A stretch of 64,000 nt of DNA from Cornus controversa (taxonomy: Eukaryota; Streptophyta; Magnoliopsida; Cornales; Cornaceae), in assembly GCA_026545225.1 (NCBI GenBank), contig CM048851.1, positions 36,590,456 to 36,654,455 of the forward strand, in the 5' to 3' direction. Positions 24,568 through 36,800 of the stretch are shown in pieces; positions within the stretch are counted from its first letter, which is position 1; every line of letters starts with the position of its first letter. The translations under genes were made by a program, and so were the position numbers. The notes beneath the pieces were generated by a model. It saw only the letters and a list, made by a program, of their open reading frames with translations. It was not told the DNA's origin and made no database searches.

Positions 24568-25036
24568 AGGGTCCGTTGGATAAAGTGGGGAGAAAAGAAA
24601 GGAGAGGATAACATTAGTTATGAGAGAAAGGAGAGGAGAGGAGAGGATAGCAATAACCTCTATTTATGTTTGGATAAACAGGAGAGAAAAGAAAGGAAAA
24701 GATAGTAATTTTGTTTGGATAGAGAAAAGAAAAGAAAGGATAACAATCAAATTACTAACATACCCTTTTACTTAAGTTTATGGAAGAGTATAAGAATTTT
24801 ATGTGTTAAAATATTGAGGTCAATTTTGGTATTATAAAACTTATACTTAAGTTTCAATTCTTTCCCTCCCAATCTTCTCATTTTTGGGAGGATTGCAATT
24901 GAGGGATAAGGAAGGATTGCTATCCCTCCTTATCCTTTTTTTTCTTTTAAAAATACTCACTCAAACACAATATCCCCTATCCTCTCCTTTTTTTTCTCTC
25001 CTTATCCTTCCAAATCCCTCAATCTAAACGAAGCCT
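24568..25036. mobile_element. Candidate hAT-type MITE rich in GGAGAG/CTCTCC
   Basis: The left end AGGGTCCGTTGGATAAAG and the right end (reverse complement AGGCTTCGTTTAGATTGAGG) are related, and purine-rich AGGAGAGGA tracts on the left pair with TCCTCTCC tracts on the right. Flanks CGTCACTA and CGTCATGA are similar, allowing an 8-bp duplication with two mismatches. The ends are imperfect, so the call is moderate. Confidence 0.5.
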
Positions 25037-25802
25037 ACGTCATGAGGTGGACCTCGTGACAACGTTACTCTCCCTTAAATATGAAAATGGTCTGGCCAAA
25101 TATAAACCGTCGAATTAGAGCATTTGTAGACGGTGGACCACGAGGTCATATTATTTTTACGTCACATGTAAGATGACGCATCACAATCAGAGCCATCATC
25201 AACAAACTCCATAACCTTACGCTACCGGCAAGACTTCGTGAACTTCGTGAATTGAGTGAGACCTTTGGGCATTGCTTCAATGGAATTTGGTCTCTTTTCA
25301 ATTCTGAGCACCCATTGCCTGGCCCCATCTGGATATTGGCAACACCGCTGACGTGGCCCATGTCACCCCCATTCATCAAGATCCCTTTGAATTTAGATTT
25401 TGTGAGCCGTTGGATATGCACCAACGATATGTATTTTATTTGAGTCCAGTGACTAAAATACTTATGATCAAATAAAATTCCAACCCAATAACTAAAATGA
25501 CAAAATAACCTTTATTGCGAAAACACAAGTCATTGTGACAAAATTCATGTCATTTTCCTTATTTTTAGTTATTTCAAAATTCATCTCTTATTAAAAAAAT
25601 TAATTTAAAAAGATTGTATACTTCTAAAACTATTCCTAACCTTTAAACATTTTTCTCAATTAAAAATTGCTGACTCTTATACTACAAATAGAATAAATTT
25701 CAAATTTTAAAAATGGACAATGCATTGCAATGTATATTTTCTTAAAATGTTGAAATTCTAAAAGGAGACAAAAAATTTGAGGTTGAGACAGTAAATAAGT
25801 GA

Positions 25803-25998
25803 ATTATATATATAAACATTATCCAATATTGTCTTTGTTAATTGAAGAGAGATTAATTAAACAAAGATCTAATATTTATTTATAGTTGCAAAAAATAATT
25901 ATATATATATAAACATTATCCAATATTGTCTTTGTTAATTGAAGAGAGATTAATTAAACAAAGATCTAATATTTAGTTATAGTTGCAAAAAATAATTA
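25803..25998. repeat. Two-copy tandem duplication, period 97 bp
   Basis: AAACATTATCCAATATTGTC at 25814 recurs at 25911 and the following 85 or so bases match almost exactly. Young local duplication in AT-rich intergenic DNA. Confidence 0.85.
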
Positions 25999-26168
25999 CT
26001 TTCAGAAATAATATATCTATCTTCAAAACCTCATAAATTTTGTGCTGTATCACTTGAGAAACAGGTTACATTATAACGTAACTGTTGCATCACGTTAGTG
26101 ACAGTAAAATTATTGTGTAAAAGAGGTAGAGGGACATGTAAAAGACAATAAAAGATACATGATGTGAT

Positions 26169-26211
<43 letters not shown>

Positions 26212-26376
26212 GTTGAAGTTTTATGTAATTTTTTATTTTTATTTTTATTTTTTATGAACCCTACACAGAAAAAGATGCTGAAAACCAATGCACAAAGCAA
26301 TGAGTTCTGGTTAGACGCGCGCACCAGAAACACATACACACACATATTATATTAGTATTAGTTATAATATTGTAGA

Positions 26377-26546
26377 CACGTGTCAATAGTCATTTGGGCT
26401 GTTAACAAATCAGCAGTGGTACAGCAATAGGTGGATGATGGTACGTTTCACTTTCTAAAAAACATCAAAACTGAGAGAGAAGATAAGCTCAAAGCAAGAG
26501 GAGCACAAGGACCCCCAATTTTGTAACATTCACTCCCTATATAAAA
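26377..26546 (+). promoter_or_regulatory. Promoter of the small membrane protein gene
   Basis: A TATATAAAA box at 26538-26546 lies about 150 bp before the ATG at 26693, implying a 5' leader of some 120 bp. A G-box core CACGTG is at 26377-26382 (also an ABRE-like ACACGTGTC), suggesting bZIP or bHLH control such as abscisic-acid or light response; this is inference. Confidence 0.5.
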
Positions 26547-26692
26547 CCCTTCCCGACATTCTCAAGAAATCCCATCAATATCTCATCTATTTCACTCAAA
26601 TTTAACCTCAATTATTCCTTATACTTCACCACTCTCACGCTCTAACACTAACGGAGGGTAGGCCCCAATTTAGAGCGAGAAAATCGAGAGAG

Positions 26693-27019
26693 ATGGCGAT
26701 CTCCGATGCGGTGGTCGGGAATCTGACGACGCTCTACCTGTTGGTGATTTCGGCGATCAAAGTGTACGGTCTGGCGGCTGGGCGGAGCTTCACTGGCGTC
26801 TATGTGCTGGCTATATCGACGACTGTGGTTGGACTCATCTTGATTGGAGCGCTTACCTGGGATGTGTCCCGTAAAGCCACGTATGCACTGACGCATGATC
26901 GAGCCAATCAGATTTGTCGAGGGGGTATATGTTGGCACGGCGTGGCCGTCCGATCACCGGCTTCTCAAGTCCGCTTTAGGCTTCCACATCAACATCACCA
27001 CCACCACCACCGCTTCTAA
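26693..27019 (+). CDS. Small two-pass membrane protein, unknown function
   Basis: This is a single-exon gene of 108 residues. Two hydrophobic stretches, about residues 10-29 (LTTLYLLVISAIKVYGL) and 37-56 (VYVLAISTTVVGLILIGALT), look like membrane segments. A polar C-terminal part follows with CRGGICWHG and the stretch SPASQVRFRLP, ending in seven histidines over the last ten residues (HQHHHHHHRF). GC content and third-position bias stand out sharply from the AT-rich flanks, and a TATA box is correctly placed, so the gene is probably real. The centre (LTWDVSRKATYAL) looks conserved in type with small plant proteins of unknown role, but that resemblance is from memory and unconfirmed. No enzyme or transporter motif was seen. 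The His-rich tail could bind metal, but that is speculative. Confidence 0.75.
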   Translation: MAISDAVVGNLTTLYLLVISAIKVYGLAAGRSFTGVYVLAISTTVVGLILIGALTWDVSRKATYALTHDRANQICRGGICWHGVAVRSPASQVRFRLPHQHHHHHHRF

Positions 27020-29264
27020 ACGGACTCAATAAGTCAAAAGCCAAACAAAGAATAGGGTTTTGAATTTTCCACATACTGACGAATACGTACTATATGCAAT
27101 TTTGCTTTACAACGCGCTCTTAATTAGGTGTTTGCTAAAATTGTGTTTGTATATATACGTGCACATACTTATATATATATATATGTATATGTATATGTAT
27201 AATACTTCAGAGTTGTTTGTGCATTTTGTTGTCCTCTGTTACTCCATAGTGTATTGGTCGAGTTTTGATGATCCTTTGAATTGTGAGGCATAAGATAGCA
27301 CAGTTTTTGTAAATAATATTTTTATTTGCAAGAGTGAGTGAATTGGGTTGGATACAGCTGATGCGCAATATGTCACCAATATATATACACACACACGAGG
27401 CCTGTTAGATTATATATATTTTTGATCTTCTCTCTCTTTTGCATCTTTTTTATATGTGTTCACAGCTAACATCACTATGTTGCATCACCAATTGTTTTCG
27501 CAAGCTGCAGTTAAGAGATTGTATTTAAGAGATTGTCTCACCAATTGTTTTCACAAGCTACATTTAAGAGATTGTCTCCGGTTGATTTCATATAAACTCA
27601 ACTTTGCAGTTAAATTATATATATTTTCTATTATATATGCCGTCAGATATTAAAATATATATATATTCTTAAATTATATTGGTTTCTTATATTTTTCATC
27701 TTAGGATTTCTTGTCTCTGGTCCTTTCTACTAAATCATTTTGGAATAAAATTTGTTGTCTTTTAACTTTACTTAACCTCTAAAATTATTTGTCTATAAAT
27801 AAACTTTTATGTATTATTCATAAATCAAATCAATTCAATATATATATTTTCTAACAAGGCCGATGGTTTCTAAAATCCCAATTGATGAAAATATTTTGTT
27901 TCCGACACTGCATGCTGGTGGGCGGTATTGACTGAGAGCTATAAGATTATTTGAAGATTAATCAAATGTGGTGTTAAAATAAGCGGACAAAAATTCTCCA
28001 GTCAAAGAACAAATGTGAAACTAGAAAGAGAACAATAGACAAATAATTACACGAAAGATTGATCAAACAAAGATTTTGGACCATACTTCATGACATAGGA
28101 CTTGGAAGATGCAATTTTTCTTGGTCTAATTTCAGAAAATGTTTTCAACATTTTAAACCCTAGTAAAATACACGAAATTTTTTAACAAAATAAATTAATT
28201 ACAAAATGGATTGACCTGGAAATGACTAGAGAAATTTTTTCCTAATTTCCTTTTTGAAATACACTTAAGACCCGTGTGATCAATAACTAATTAGTTGTTT
28301 TTTAAGTTTTAGCTGAACTCTGAAAATAAGAAAGAAAACTAAATTTTTTATGGGAAAAAAACTATAAGAGAAATATTTTTAAGTGGAAAGGATTTTACAC
28401 TTAAATATACGTAACATAAGATTCAAGAACTCGTTTTTGGTTCTTTAAGATTAAAGATGTTTTCAAAAATTCTAACGCGCCACTTTAAGGACCCGTATTT
28501 TTTTAATGTGGTTTTTGGGCCCCTTATTTGAACATGTTCTTTGAAATATTGGTTCAAGGAAAATTGAAGGAATTCATTGCATCTAGAATGCAATTATTCT
28601 TGGTCAAACCTTAAGCATTAGAAATATCACTGGCATTCACATGATTGTAGCATATTGCCTATTTTTACTCTTTATCAATAAATTAAATACATAAATGCCC
28701 ATTTTTATGGCTAAGGTTTGGAAGTCCAAATGCACTCTATAACTGGAGAAGATTTACACTACATATTGTATAAATATCTCGAGTAAATTTAGATCTTGTG
28801 TATTGTATATGCGTGATAGAACACACCCTGCGTATTATACACACAATCCAAATTTACTTAAAATATTTACATTGAATATATTGTAGACATACTCGTATAA
28901 CTGGAATATAAATGAATGTTTGAATTTTTAGACCTTCAAAGACTTTAGTGAACTAATTTAACTTTAATTGGTCTCTTCTCCGTACAACCATTTTCAGCTG
29001 AATAAATTTTGAAAATAATAAACAATTATAGTCAGTTTGTTTGTTATAAGTGAACATCAAGATGAAGACTATTCTGTTGTCCCTTTTCGTGTCAAATACT
29101 CCACTACAAATAACATAATTCGTCTTATATGTTATTATTTTATCACATAATATTTTATTAGTTTGCCTTTATTTTGTTCAACTTACACCAATTCTACTAG
29201 TTATATCGTTATATATATCTCCGTTATTTTGTATTATTAATCCTAGATACCTAAATTAGTTGTT
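27020..29264. other. Intergenic, no gene recognised
   Basis: The first 200 or so bases are the probable 3' untranslated region of the small membrane protein gene, followed by TATG/TATA repeats (27170-27195) and AT-rich sequence. A near-repeat of GTTAAGAGATTGTATTTAAGAG with CACCAATTGTTTTC occurs around 27487-27570. No coding region found. Confidence 0.45.
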
Positions 29265-29645
29265 TTGAGTAACCTTCTGGTTTTGGAGTACTTTCATAAT
29301 TTCATTATACTATCAATATGCAAATTTTTATTAAATTTACATTCCATATACTCAGTTTTAGTTCAACAAATTCTTAATCCTTTTGATTTTAAAGCATTTA
29401 TGCACATCTCTAATTTGATTACTAAGTTCTCTTTAGAGATATCCAAGAGCATAATTTCATCGGCAAATATCATGTACAATGGAATCTCGTTTTGGTAGTC
29501 TTTGATTATTTCATCTAAGATTATTGTAAATAAATATGAGCTTAGCACCGACCCTTGGTACAATCCTACATTTATGTCAAATTCACTTGTATCACCACAC
29601 AGTGGTACAAACTTTAACTCTTTAAATTGATTGTCACATATTTGC
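29265..29645 (-). pseudogene. RTE-type LINE reverse transcriptase fragment
   Basis: On the minus strand the translation reads YQGSVLSSYLFTIILDEI, then MIFADEIMLL, and beyond a stop TKTEYMECKF. This follows the family order QGSxLSPYLF...FADDIVLL...TKTEYMEC of plant non-LTR (RTE-like) reverse transcriptases. The catalytic FADD is FADE here and at least one internal stop is present, so it is inactive. Only the palm-domain segment remains, with no poly(A) end or target duplication identified. Confidence 0.75.
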
Positions 29646-29935
29646 CTATTTTAACTCTTTAACAATAAGAAAATTAATTTATCTCTCAAGACCAAAGAGC
29701 CAAACAAGAGATAAGAGACCGCTGTGGTTCAAATGCATTATATAATTGATATAGAGATAAGTGCTTGAATTTCTCAACCTTTTATGGTCTGTTTAGTGGG
29801 AGGAAAAGGAAAATGGTCAAAAGGAAGATAGGAGGGATGGAGTAAGTCTCCATCGTTTCGAAAAGGAAAAGTTGGAGGGATGAATTGATGGATGAGACAT
29901 TTGTCTTGTCTAACTTTTTTTCATTCCTTCATAAT

Positions 29936-30110
29936 TAGGGTTGCATAAAGAATCGATAAAATTGATAAACCTGTATGAACTTAACCGGATCGTAGCATTT
30001 GGTTCCGGTTCCAAAATTAAAGAACTGTTACATAATGGTTCCAGGTCCTTTAAGACCGAATCAAATCGTAACTAATTATATTACATATGCGATATAGTGA
30101 CATTATATAT
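29936..30110. mobile_element. Truncated GAACCG-family hAT element
   Basis: Starts TTAGGGTTGCATAAAGAATCG and continues with TTCCGGTTCCAAAATTAAAGAA and TGGTTCCAGGTCCTTTA, the same order as the left end of the element at 2451. The right end is not recognisable. Confidence 0.5.
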
Positions 30111-30508
30111 ATATATATATTACAGTATTAATAATGTAATTATACATCACATGTGACAAAGTGATTTACAATTGTATAACACTAGCCCCAAATTCAATTT
30201 GAGTTAGCTAGCTTTATTTTGCAATTGAAACTCCACGTCCAGTATCGTCTAGGATTGAATATGAACTCTATGATTGAGACTCTTCCTCCAATATCGTCTC
30301 TCTCTCTCTCCCTCAATCCTCATCTTTCTCAACGACAAGCTCCACTATTTGGATAATCTTCAATAAGCTTAAATCCTTGTATTGGAGTTGCAACTCGATG
30401 TCTTGATTTAAATATGATGAATATATAGTGAGGATTTCTCGATTTATGTTATTTTCAACTATCGACTTCAACGGTTTATCTCCATAAAATAAAATCAAAA
30501 TCATAACT

Positions 30509-30541
<33 letters not shown>

Positions 30542-30867
30542 GCAAAGTTGAGTTTAATTATAACTATAGTTTCTAATCCTATATTAAGTCAGATGTATAA
30601 TAGAATATGAGAGGTATTAGGTTTAATATGTTTAATTAATTAAGTATTTTTAGAAACTACATAAAACACTTTGACAAAATTACCCTCAAATGGTTACTAA
30701 AAAGTAATTTAGTTTTAAGATTTGTGACTATTCATCTTTTTATATCTTTAGGGTCACTTTAAAGCAATTACTTTTTAATTTTGGTCACTAAAATATATAA
30801 TTTTCAATTATATAATGGAGTTATAGTGGTAGAAATATATAAAACACCTCATTCATTCCCTCTTACC

Positions 30868-31508
30868 TAAGGGTGCAACTTGGGTTGGGCAACCCGAATT
30901 CAACTCGAGCCTAACCCGATTTTTTATGAGCTTGGGCAACTATTTTTACAATTAGGGTTGAGCTTGGGTTGAAAAACCTCAACCCGAACTTAATTAGGGT
31001 TGAGCTAGGATTGAGGTGTCAACAACCCGAGCCCAACCCGAACCCGAATTGTAATATTATTTTAATACATAGTTTTTATTTTAAATATATTATATATAAT
31101 ATTCAAATTATGATAACATTTTTCTTTTCAACTTTCTTTATTTAAATCTTAATTTATTGTATGTTAACACTTTGGATAATTAATTTCTTAAAAATTTGTT
31201 TGTAATTTTTTAGAAATTTGCATTAAGTTATTAATTTTGTGTGTTTAGGAGTAATATAATATGAAACATATTAAAGATCGCTTTAAATTTTCAATATAGA
31301 GATTGGTGATATAGATAACCCGAATTAACCCAAAATCTAAACCCGAGTTGCCAACCCGAGTTTAAAAATTTAAGGATGGGTTGTGCTAGGGTTGAGTAGT
31401 TAGGGTTGAAAGTAGGGTTATGGTTGAGTTAGGGTTGAACATTTCATATGTAGGGTTGAGCCCGAGTTGTACCTCTAACCTGCCCAACCAGCCCGAGTTG
31501 CAGCCCTA
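30868..31508. mobile_element. Non-autonomous hAT element with perfect 8-bp target duplication
   Basis: The ends TAAGGGTGCAACTTGGG and (complement) TAGGGCTGCAACTCGGG are inverted repeats. The flanking 8-bp CTCTTACC occurs at both 30860-30867 and 31509-31516. The subterminal regions hold repeated CAACCCGA/GGGTTGAG units. There is no transposase frame, so it is a non-autonomous element. A relic of the same family is at 1670-1812. Confidence 0.85.
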
Positions 31509-31516
31509 CTCTTACC

Positions 31517-32456
31517 ACATAATAGAAAGTGTCACCTCATTTTTCTCACTCAACCAAACAAAAAGTCAAAAAAAAAAAAAAAAAAAAAGAATAACACATT
31601 TCCTTTCCTAAGTATATTTATTTTAGACTTCCTATCCGTCTTTCCATCTATTTTTCATCCTTCTTACGAAGCAAAACATTAAAGGCTTCGGTAAACTAAT
31701 TTCACTTTAGTAATTAGTTTCTTCTATATTATTTAATAAAATTTTGAAAATAATAACAATTATAGTTCGTTTATTATAATTGAACGAACTCAAGCATTAG
31801 TGCCGTGAGGCTCCTCTTTGAACACCTTCACAATAGCTTTATTTATTTATTTTTATTATTATTATATTTGTTTATTTGCATAATTTAATGATTATTCATA
31901 AATTTGATCCACTTTAAACATACCACACGAGAGCCATGAATCTTTAACAAGGAGACAAGAAGAGGTCAGCTATGATATCCATTAGTAGGAGTACAAGTCT
32001 TCGATGTAGGACGATTTAAATGTCATTTTTGTTGTGCATATACTTCATAGATGAATCAAAACCTAAACCCAATCTCATTCAAATTTTAAATGAAATTGTG
32101 TAACATCGTGTTTGTTTGTTTGTATTTTATTTTTATTTATTTTTTAATATTTTTAACATGACCTTAATTGAATTAGATTAACATGGCCTCGGTTGGACAG
32201 AGGTGCGAAGCAACTCGATCCAAATTTGAAAGTTGAAACCAACCTATATTATTATTATTTAAATATAAAAAATTTAAAATTTCCAACCCGATAAAATGAC
32301 TCATTAATTTGGTTTCATTTAGACTAAAATTGACAGTTTTGCACCTCAAACTGAGGACTTTGATGCAAACACATCCAACGGCGTCAGATAGTCTCCCTAA
32401 GCTGAACATCACCCTACTTTACTACCATCCAACGGTGTTCATCAAGGAAAACATTC
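31517..32456. other. Intergenic sequence upstream of the RING gene
   Basis: AT-rich; contains an A run (31568-31588) and no coding region. The last part carries the RING-gene promoter. Confidence 0.5.
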
Positions 32457-32458
32457 AC

Positions 32459-32599
32459 TATAAAATTCATGATATCTCACTCATCTGTTCTCTTTTGCTG
32501 TTCAGCCTGTTTCCTTCTCTCTCTCTCTCTCCTCCCCCAAGTCTTTCCTACTTCGTGCGGGGTCTTTCTTGCCTGCGTCGGAGCTACCTGAAACCCTCA
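32459..32599 (+). promoter_or_regulatory. TATA box and 5' leader of the RING-H2 gene
   Basis: TATAAAA at about 32459-32465 is followed by a pyrimidine-rich leader (CTCTCTCTCTC around 32517-32530) and the ATG at 32600. The reading frame stays open upstream to 32309, but that extension runs across the TATA box and so is not part of the mRNA. Confidence 0.6.
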
Positions 32600-33652
32600 A
32601 TGGCCGAAACTCCGTCGCAGCAAACACCGACACTGACACAGTCAGTATCGGACTCCGATTCGTTACAGTACTGGTGCTACCACTGCCACAAGCGAGTTTC
32701 GGTCGAAACCCTAGAAAATCTACCCGACGTGATCTGCTTCGAGTGCAAGAACGGATTCGTCGAATCCATCACCGCCACCACTCCTCTTCCTTCTACGCCG
32801 CCCTCTCTAACCTCCGATCAGATCGACGAACCCTCTTTCGGCGGGCAGTTCCTCCAAGTGCTTCGACTCATCGCCCAGGCGGCGCGTGAAGGCGACGAGC
32901 CACCTCCACCGCCTCCGGAACATGCAGATCCGACCGGAGATGACTATCTCCGAATCGAACTCGATGGATGGGACAACGACGACGACGACGATGACGACGC
33001 GAACGAGGTTGATGTCAGAAATGAAGCAGAAGAAGATCGCTCTGATGACGAGAACGAGAATCGTGAGGAGAGCGACGAAGAGGAGCTTAGCAGAAGCCGT
33101 CGCGAGGTTATTAGGCTTCAGCTGCGAGAATTTGCCTCTCGTGCGGCGAATCGGAGGAACCGAGTTCTCGATTGGGCTGAGATCCTGATGGGACTGGAAG
33201 ACCACTCCATCGAATTGCGATTGCAAGTTCCTGATGGCGATGACTACGTGGGCAATCCGGAGGATTACGTCGACGCAGCTGGATACGAGGCGTTGTTGCA
33301 GAATTTGGCGGAGAGTGAAAGCAGTGGAAGGAGAGGTGCTCCGCCGGCGTCGAAATCTGCCTTATCGGTATTACCCACTATCGAGATCAAGTCGGAAAAG
33401 GAGGTTTTGGCGTGCGCTATTTGTAAAGATCTAGTGAATGTTGGAGACACTGCGAAGGAACTGCCTTGTGGACATGGATACCATGGGGATTGTATCTTAC
33501 CGTGGTTGGGTGCGAGAAATTCTTGCCCTGTTTGTAGGTATGAGTTGCCTACAGATGATCCCGAGTATGAAGAGGAGAGAAAGAAGAGATCGACAACCAA
33601 TGCAAGTGGCGGTTCTTCGAGTTCTGGTGATTATATTCCTGGGTTGGATTGA
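32600..33652 (+). CDS. RING-H2 E3 ubiquitin ligase with N-terminal zinc ribbon (CIP8/RDUF-like)
   Basis: An intronless gene of 350 residues that probably transfers ubiquitin from an E2 to unknown substrates. The N-terminus has a zinc-ribbon pair (CYHC at 26-29 and CFEC at 46-49). The middle is strongly acidic, with a run of seven aspartates near residues 132-138 and many E/D to about 165. The RING-H2 is C272-x2-C275, C290-x-H292, H295-x2-C298, C309-x2-C312, with all eight zinc ligands present. A Ser/Gly-rich tail follows. This layout (zinc_ribbon_9 plus RING-H2) is that of Arabidopsis CIP8, RDUF1/2 and relatives; the specific orthologue cannot be fixed here. The start at 32600 fits the zinc ribbon and leader. 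Likely cytosolic or nuclear. Confidence 0.9.
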   Translation: MAETPSQQTPTLTQSVSDSDSLQYWCYHCHKRVSVETLENLPDVICFECKNGFVESITATTPLPSTPPSLTSDQIDEPSFGGQFLQVLRLIAQAAREGDEPPPPPPEHADPTGDDYLRIELDGWDNDDDDDDDANEVDVRNEAEEDRSDDENENREESDEEELSRSRREVIRLQLREFASRAANRRNRVLDWAEILMGLEDHSIELRLQVPDGDDYVGNPEDYVDAAGYEALLQNLAESESSGRRGAPPASKSALSVLPTIEIKSEKEVLACAICKDLVNVGDTAKELPCGHGYHGDCILPWLGARNSCPVCRYELPTDDPEYEEERKKRSTTNASGGSSSSGDYIPGLD

Positions 33653-33839
33653 TTCCTCATGGTATGAATGCAATTTCTGTTCTTTTTTCTTTTTGCTTTT
33701 TTTTTTTTCCCACCTGGTTTTAGACTCAGTTTCCTTCCGGCTTTGCACTTTTGGGTGTTTGTGAATTAGATGAAGGAATTGTGATTTGTTTCCTTTTCTT
33801 CTGAATGTAAATAATAATAATTTGCTCAATTTGATGGTA

Positions 33840-36800
33840 TGTTCTTCTTCGCAATCTCTATATAATGAGCATTATTTTAAAAAATATGGTGTTCTAATAG
33901 GCAATTATGAGGTAGAGGAAGTTCCCTCACCATTTTAAGTAGGTTTTATAAAGAATTGAGTCATTTTAAAAAATTTGACATCATATGGGCTCCATTTATG
34001 TATAAAAGTAAGATTAATGTATACTTAATTTCTTTGCTTGAAGCTTCAGACACTGTCCACTTTGGTTCTGTTTGATATAGAAGTCAAAACCTTTACAGAG
34101 CCTTCTGCACTTCCACCGGAAATCTTGTTAATTCCAAATGTCGATGCTGTCCCTCCTTATTAGTTATTAGTCCCAAGCACCTTAAATGCATGTCCTTTGT
34201 TAGTTTTTGCATTTTTAAACATTTGTGGTGTAATTGCTGGGTAGTTATTTTTTTTCTCGTTACATTTATCTCTTTGTTTTTCTGGTGGTGGCGGAATCGG
34301 TACTAGGTGTTCTGATCCTTATTATCTGAAAAGTCAATGTCTTTAATTCAGTTTCCTATATGGTGGGTAGAAAATTATAATGATGATAAAAGATTCCAGG
34401 ACGGTGGACAATACTAAGGAGACCACTATAAGTAGTAAAACGAGATGCTCAGATTAACTGAAGGAATGGGCTTGAATGATTTTTTTTTTGGGCGCGCATG
34501 ACTTGATGATTCATGTAGCTACCTTGAAAAATAGTTGGGGTGTTGATAAGATGAAGACCATTCTCTTGTGGTCCAATCTTACCATGTCATGAGTTATTAC
34601 ATGAGTTTAGAAATCATGTATTCCATGTTGCTATTGCAGTCCTATGTCAAGTTGCTCTCATAGGTAGCGCTTAGGTCCTATGTCAAATTGCTCTCATAGG
34701 TAGCGCGTGGGTGGTTGTGTGAGTAGCCTAGACATTGCAGTTAAGACAGTGTCACCAATACAACAGGCTTATTCAATTGTTATTTTTAATGAAAAAGAAT
34801 CTCAAGATAGAGTATAAACTATTTTTACTCTGGAGTGGGAAATGTAAAAATGATGATTGATAATTGTAACCACCAGCTTATTGGCAAATAATGACCGAGG
34901 AGTCTGTAGTTAAACCTGAACCTAGCTTGAAGGCTGTTCGCTCCAAACCAAAAGAAAAGGAAAGAAACCTTCACATTTTCCATTATTCTTCTGAAGCTTA
35001 GGTTGCATTGTGTACTTGGAGGATTTTACTAATAGGTGCTATACCAAGTATTCCTCTATTATAGGCTGCTAGGCAATTAAGAGGATGCATCATTGTGCAT
35101 ATTGTTGTGATCCTGCTTGTTTCATCAAAAGAGATATCCTCTTACGGTGAAAGAGCTGAAGACCCATGGAATGTGGAAGTTAAATAACACACTAATGTAG
35201 AACTGGGAAGGCTATAGTTCTTTAATTACAACTGACTCGGAAGGTCTTTGGTTCTTGTCTTGGAGCATGTTCATGAGATCTCTGAAAGCTTGGGATTTCA
35301 AAAACAGAAATCTAATTGCCTTGAGTGACATGTTAAAAGTTTATTGTCCAAAATTATCCCTTTTCGTTACCTCTTATTAGTTGTTTGACTGTCTAAATGT
35401 ATGCCATGTATGCATAGTAAGAGGTTGTTGTAGGGAGTTTGAAGTTCTAATCTGTATGTGCGAGATTTTCTTAGGTATTTGATGATGATTCCAAAACAGC
35501 GGGGATACATTTTTATATTATTATTTTCTAAAAATATTAAAACTCAAATTATATGTGAAGAATTTTACTTCCCACCCCTCTTAGTGCTCTAATAATTATC
35601 CTGTGTTATTTTTTGTGGGCCATTTTTTTTTTTTGTTGCTATGCTTGCAATGGTAATTCTAATCTTATGGTAACTGGAAAAGACATATATTATTGAATGA
35701 TGGTGACTGTGATCCCATATGCCGTCTGAAATATAGAAATGGGTGTGGTCCGATCTGGATCATCCAAAAAACATATGGTGGTTTGTGAATTATATATATT
35801 ATTTACTCTTGAGCTTAGATAAAAACATGTTTAACCTTTCTTCTTTTTCAATAGCTACATGATTAGCATTATTTTACAAGGTATGTTATAAAATTAAATT
35901 GGTCGAGCAGTTACATCTATCTACCTGTGATTTCTTTTCTCAACTGTACGCATTATTGAGCTTTATTCCTCGTGGCAACAAGGACAGAAGTTCAAAAGTT
36001 GAGCAATAATTCTTACACTTGCACACATAGAAAGCAAAAGAGACTGTGTAAGATTGATATAGAAGTTACTTGATATACAAGTTAAAATATTTCTGGAGCT
36101 TTTTGCACTTTCATCTGAATAGTTGTTGGTCAGATGGTGGCACTGCAAGAGTGCCAAGTACCTTTTATAAAGTGAGAAATTATTATTATTTCAATTTTCC
36201 GACTCTTCTTTCTTATTGTGGTGCAATCTGTCAATTCATTTATGGCCAGTGATTTCGCTGGTGCATCAAGTGGACATTATAGTGTCACGTCAATAATAAA
36301 AATGAAAATTTGACTTTTATATGCTGGATGCACCAGTGGAAATCAGCTTCAGTCAGATCGGAAAGTAAAAATCTTTTAATCAACTTTAGTGATATCCAAA
36401 AAAAAAATAAAGGAAATCTTAAATCAACTCTAATCTTTATATGTAATGTGATATGAGGGTAGTGGCTGTTAGGGTAATTGCATATTTTTTTGGTTGGAGA
36501 ACACTTGATTTCATTGCAAATGGACATTTTAGCGTAGTTGTTTGGTACATTAACCCATTATTTGACTACAGGCTTCTTCTTAGTTACAATGTTTTTTAAT
36601 GGAAGAATGATGAGTTATTTTTACTTTTGCAAAGAAAAAGAATTGTTATATTGACTATAACAGAAATAATGGAATTTCGACAAATGGACACATGGTGAGG
36701 CATTGAATGTTCAACTTTCTTCTCCTTCTCTTTGGGTTAACTGGGTCTAAAATCTGCCTTAGTAGATGGAAGAATATTTGGAATACTGTGGCCCCAGTTG

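Noticed and set aside
25146-25424. 92-codon minus-strand frame in a GC-richer patch
   Set aside because: No domain, promoter or splice signals; frame length is possible by chance.
32309-32599. Open frame extending the RING-H2 protein by 97 residues upstream
   Set aside because: It crosses the TATA box and pyrimidine-rich leader; the ATG at 32600 precedes the conserved zinc ribbon and gives the normal length.
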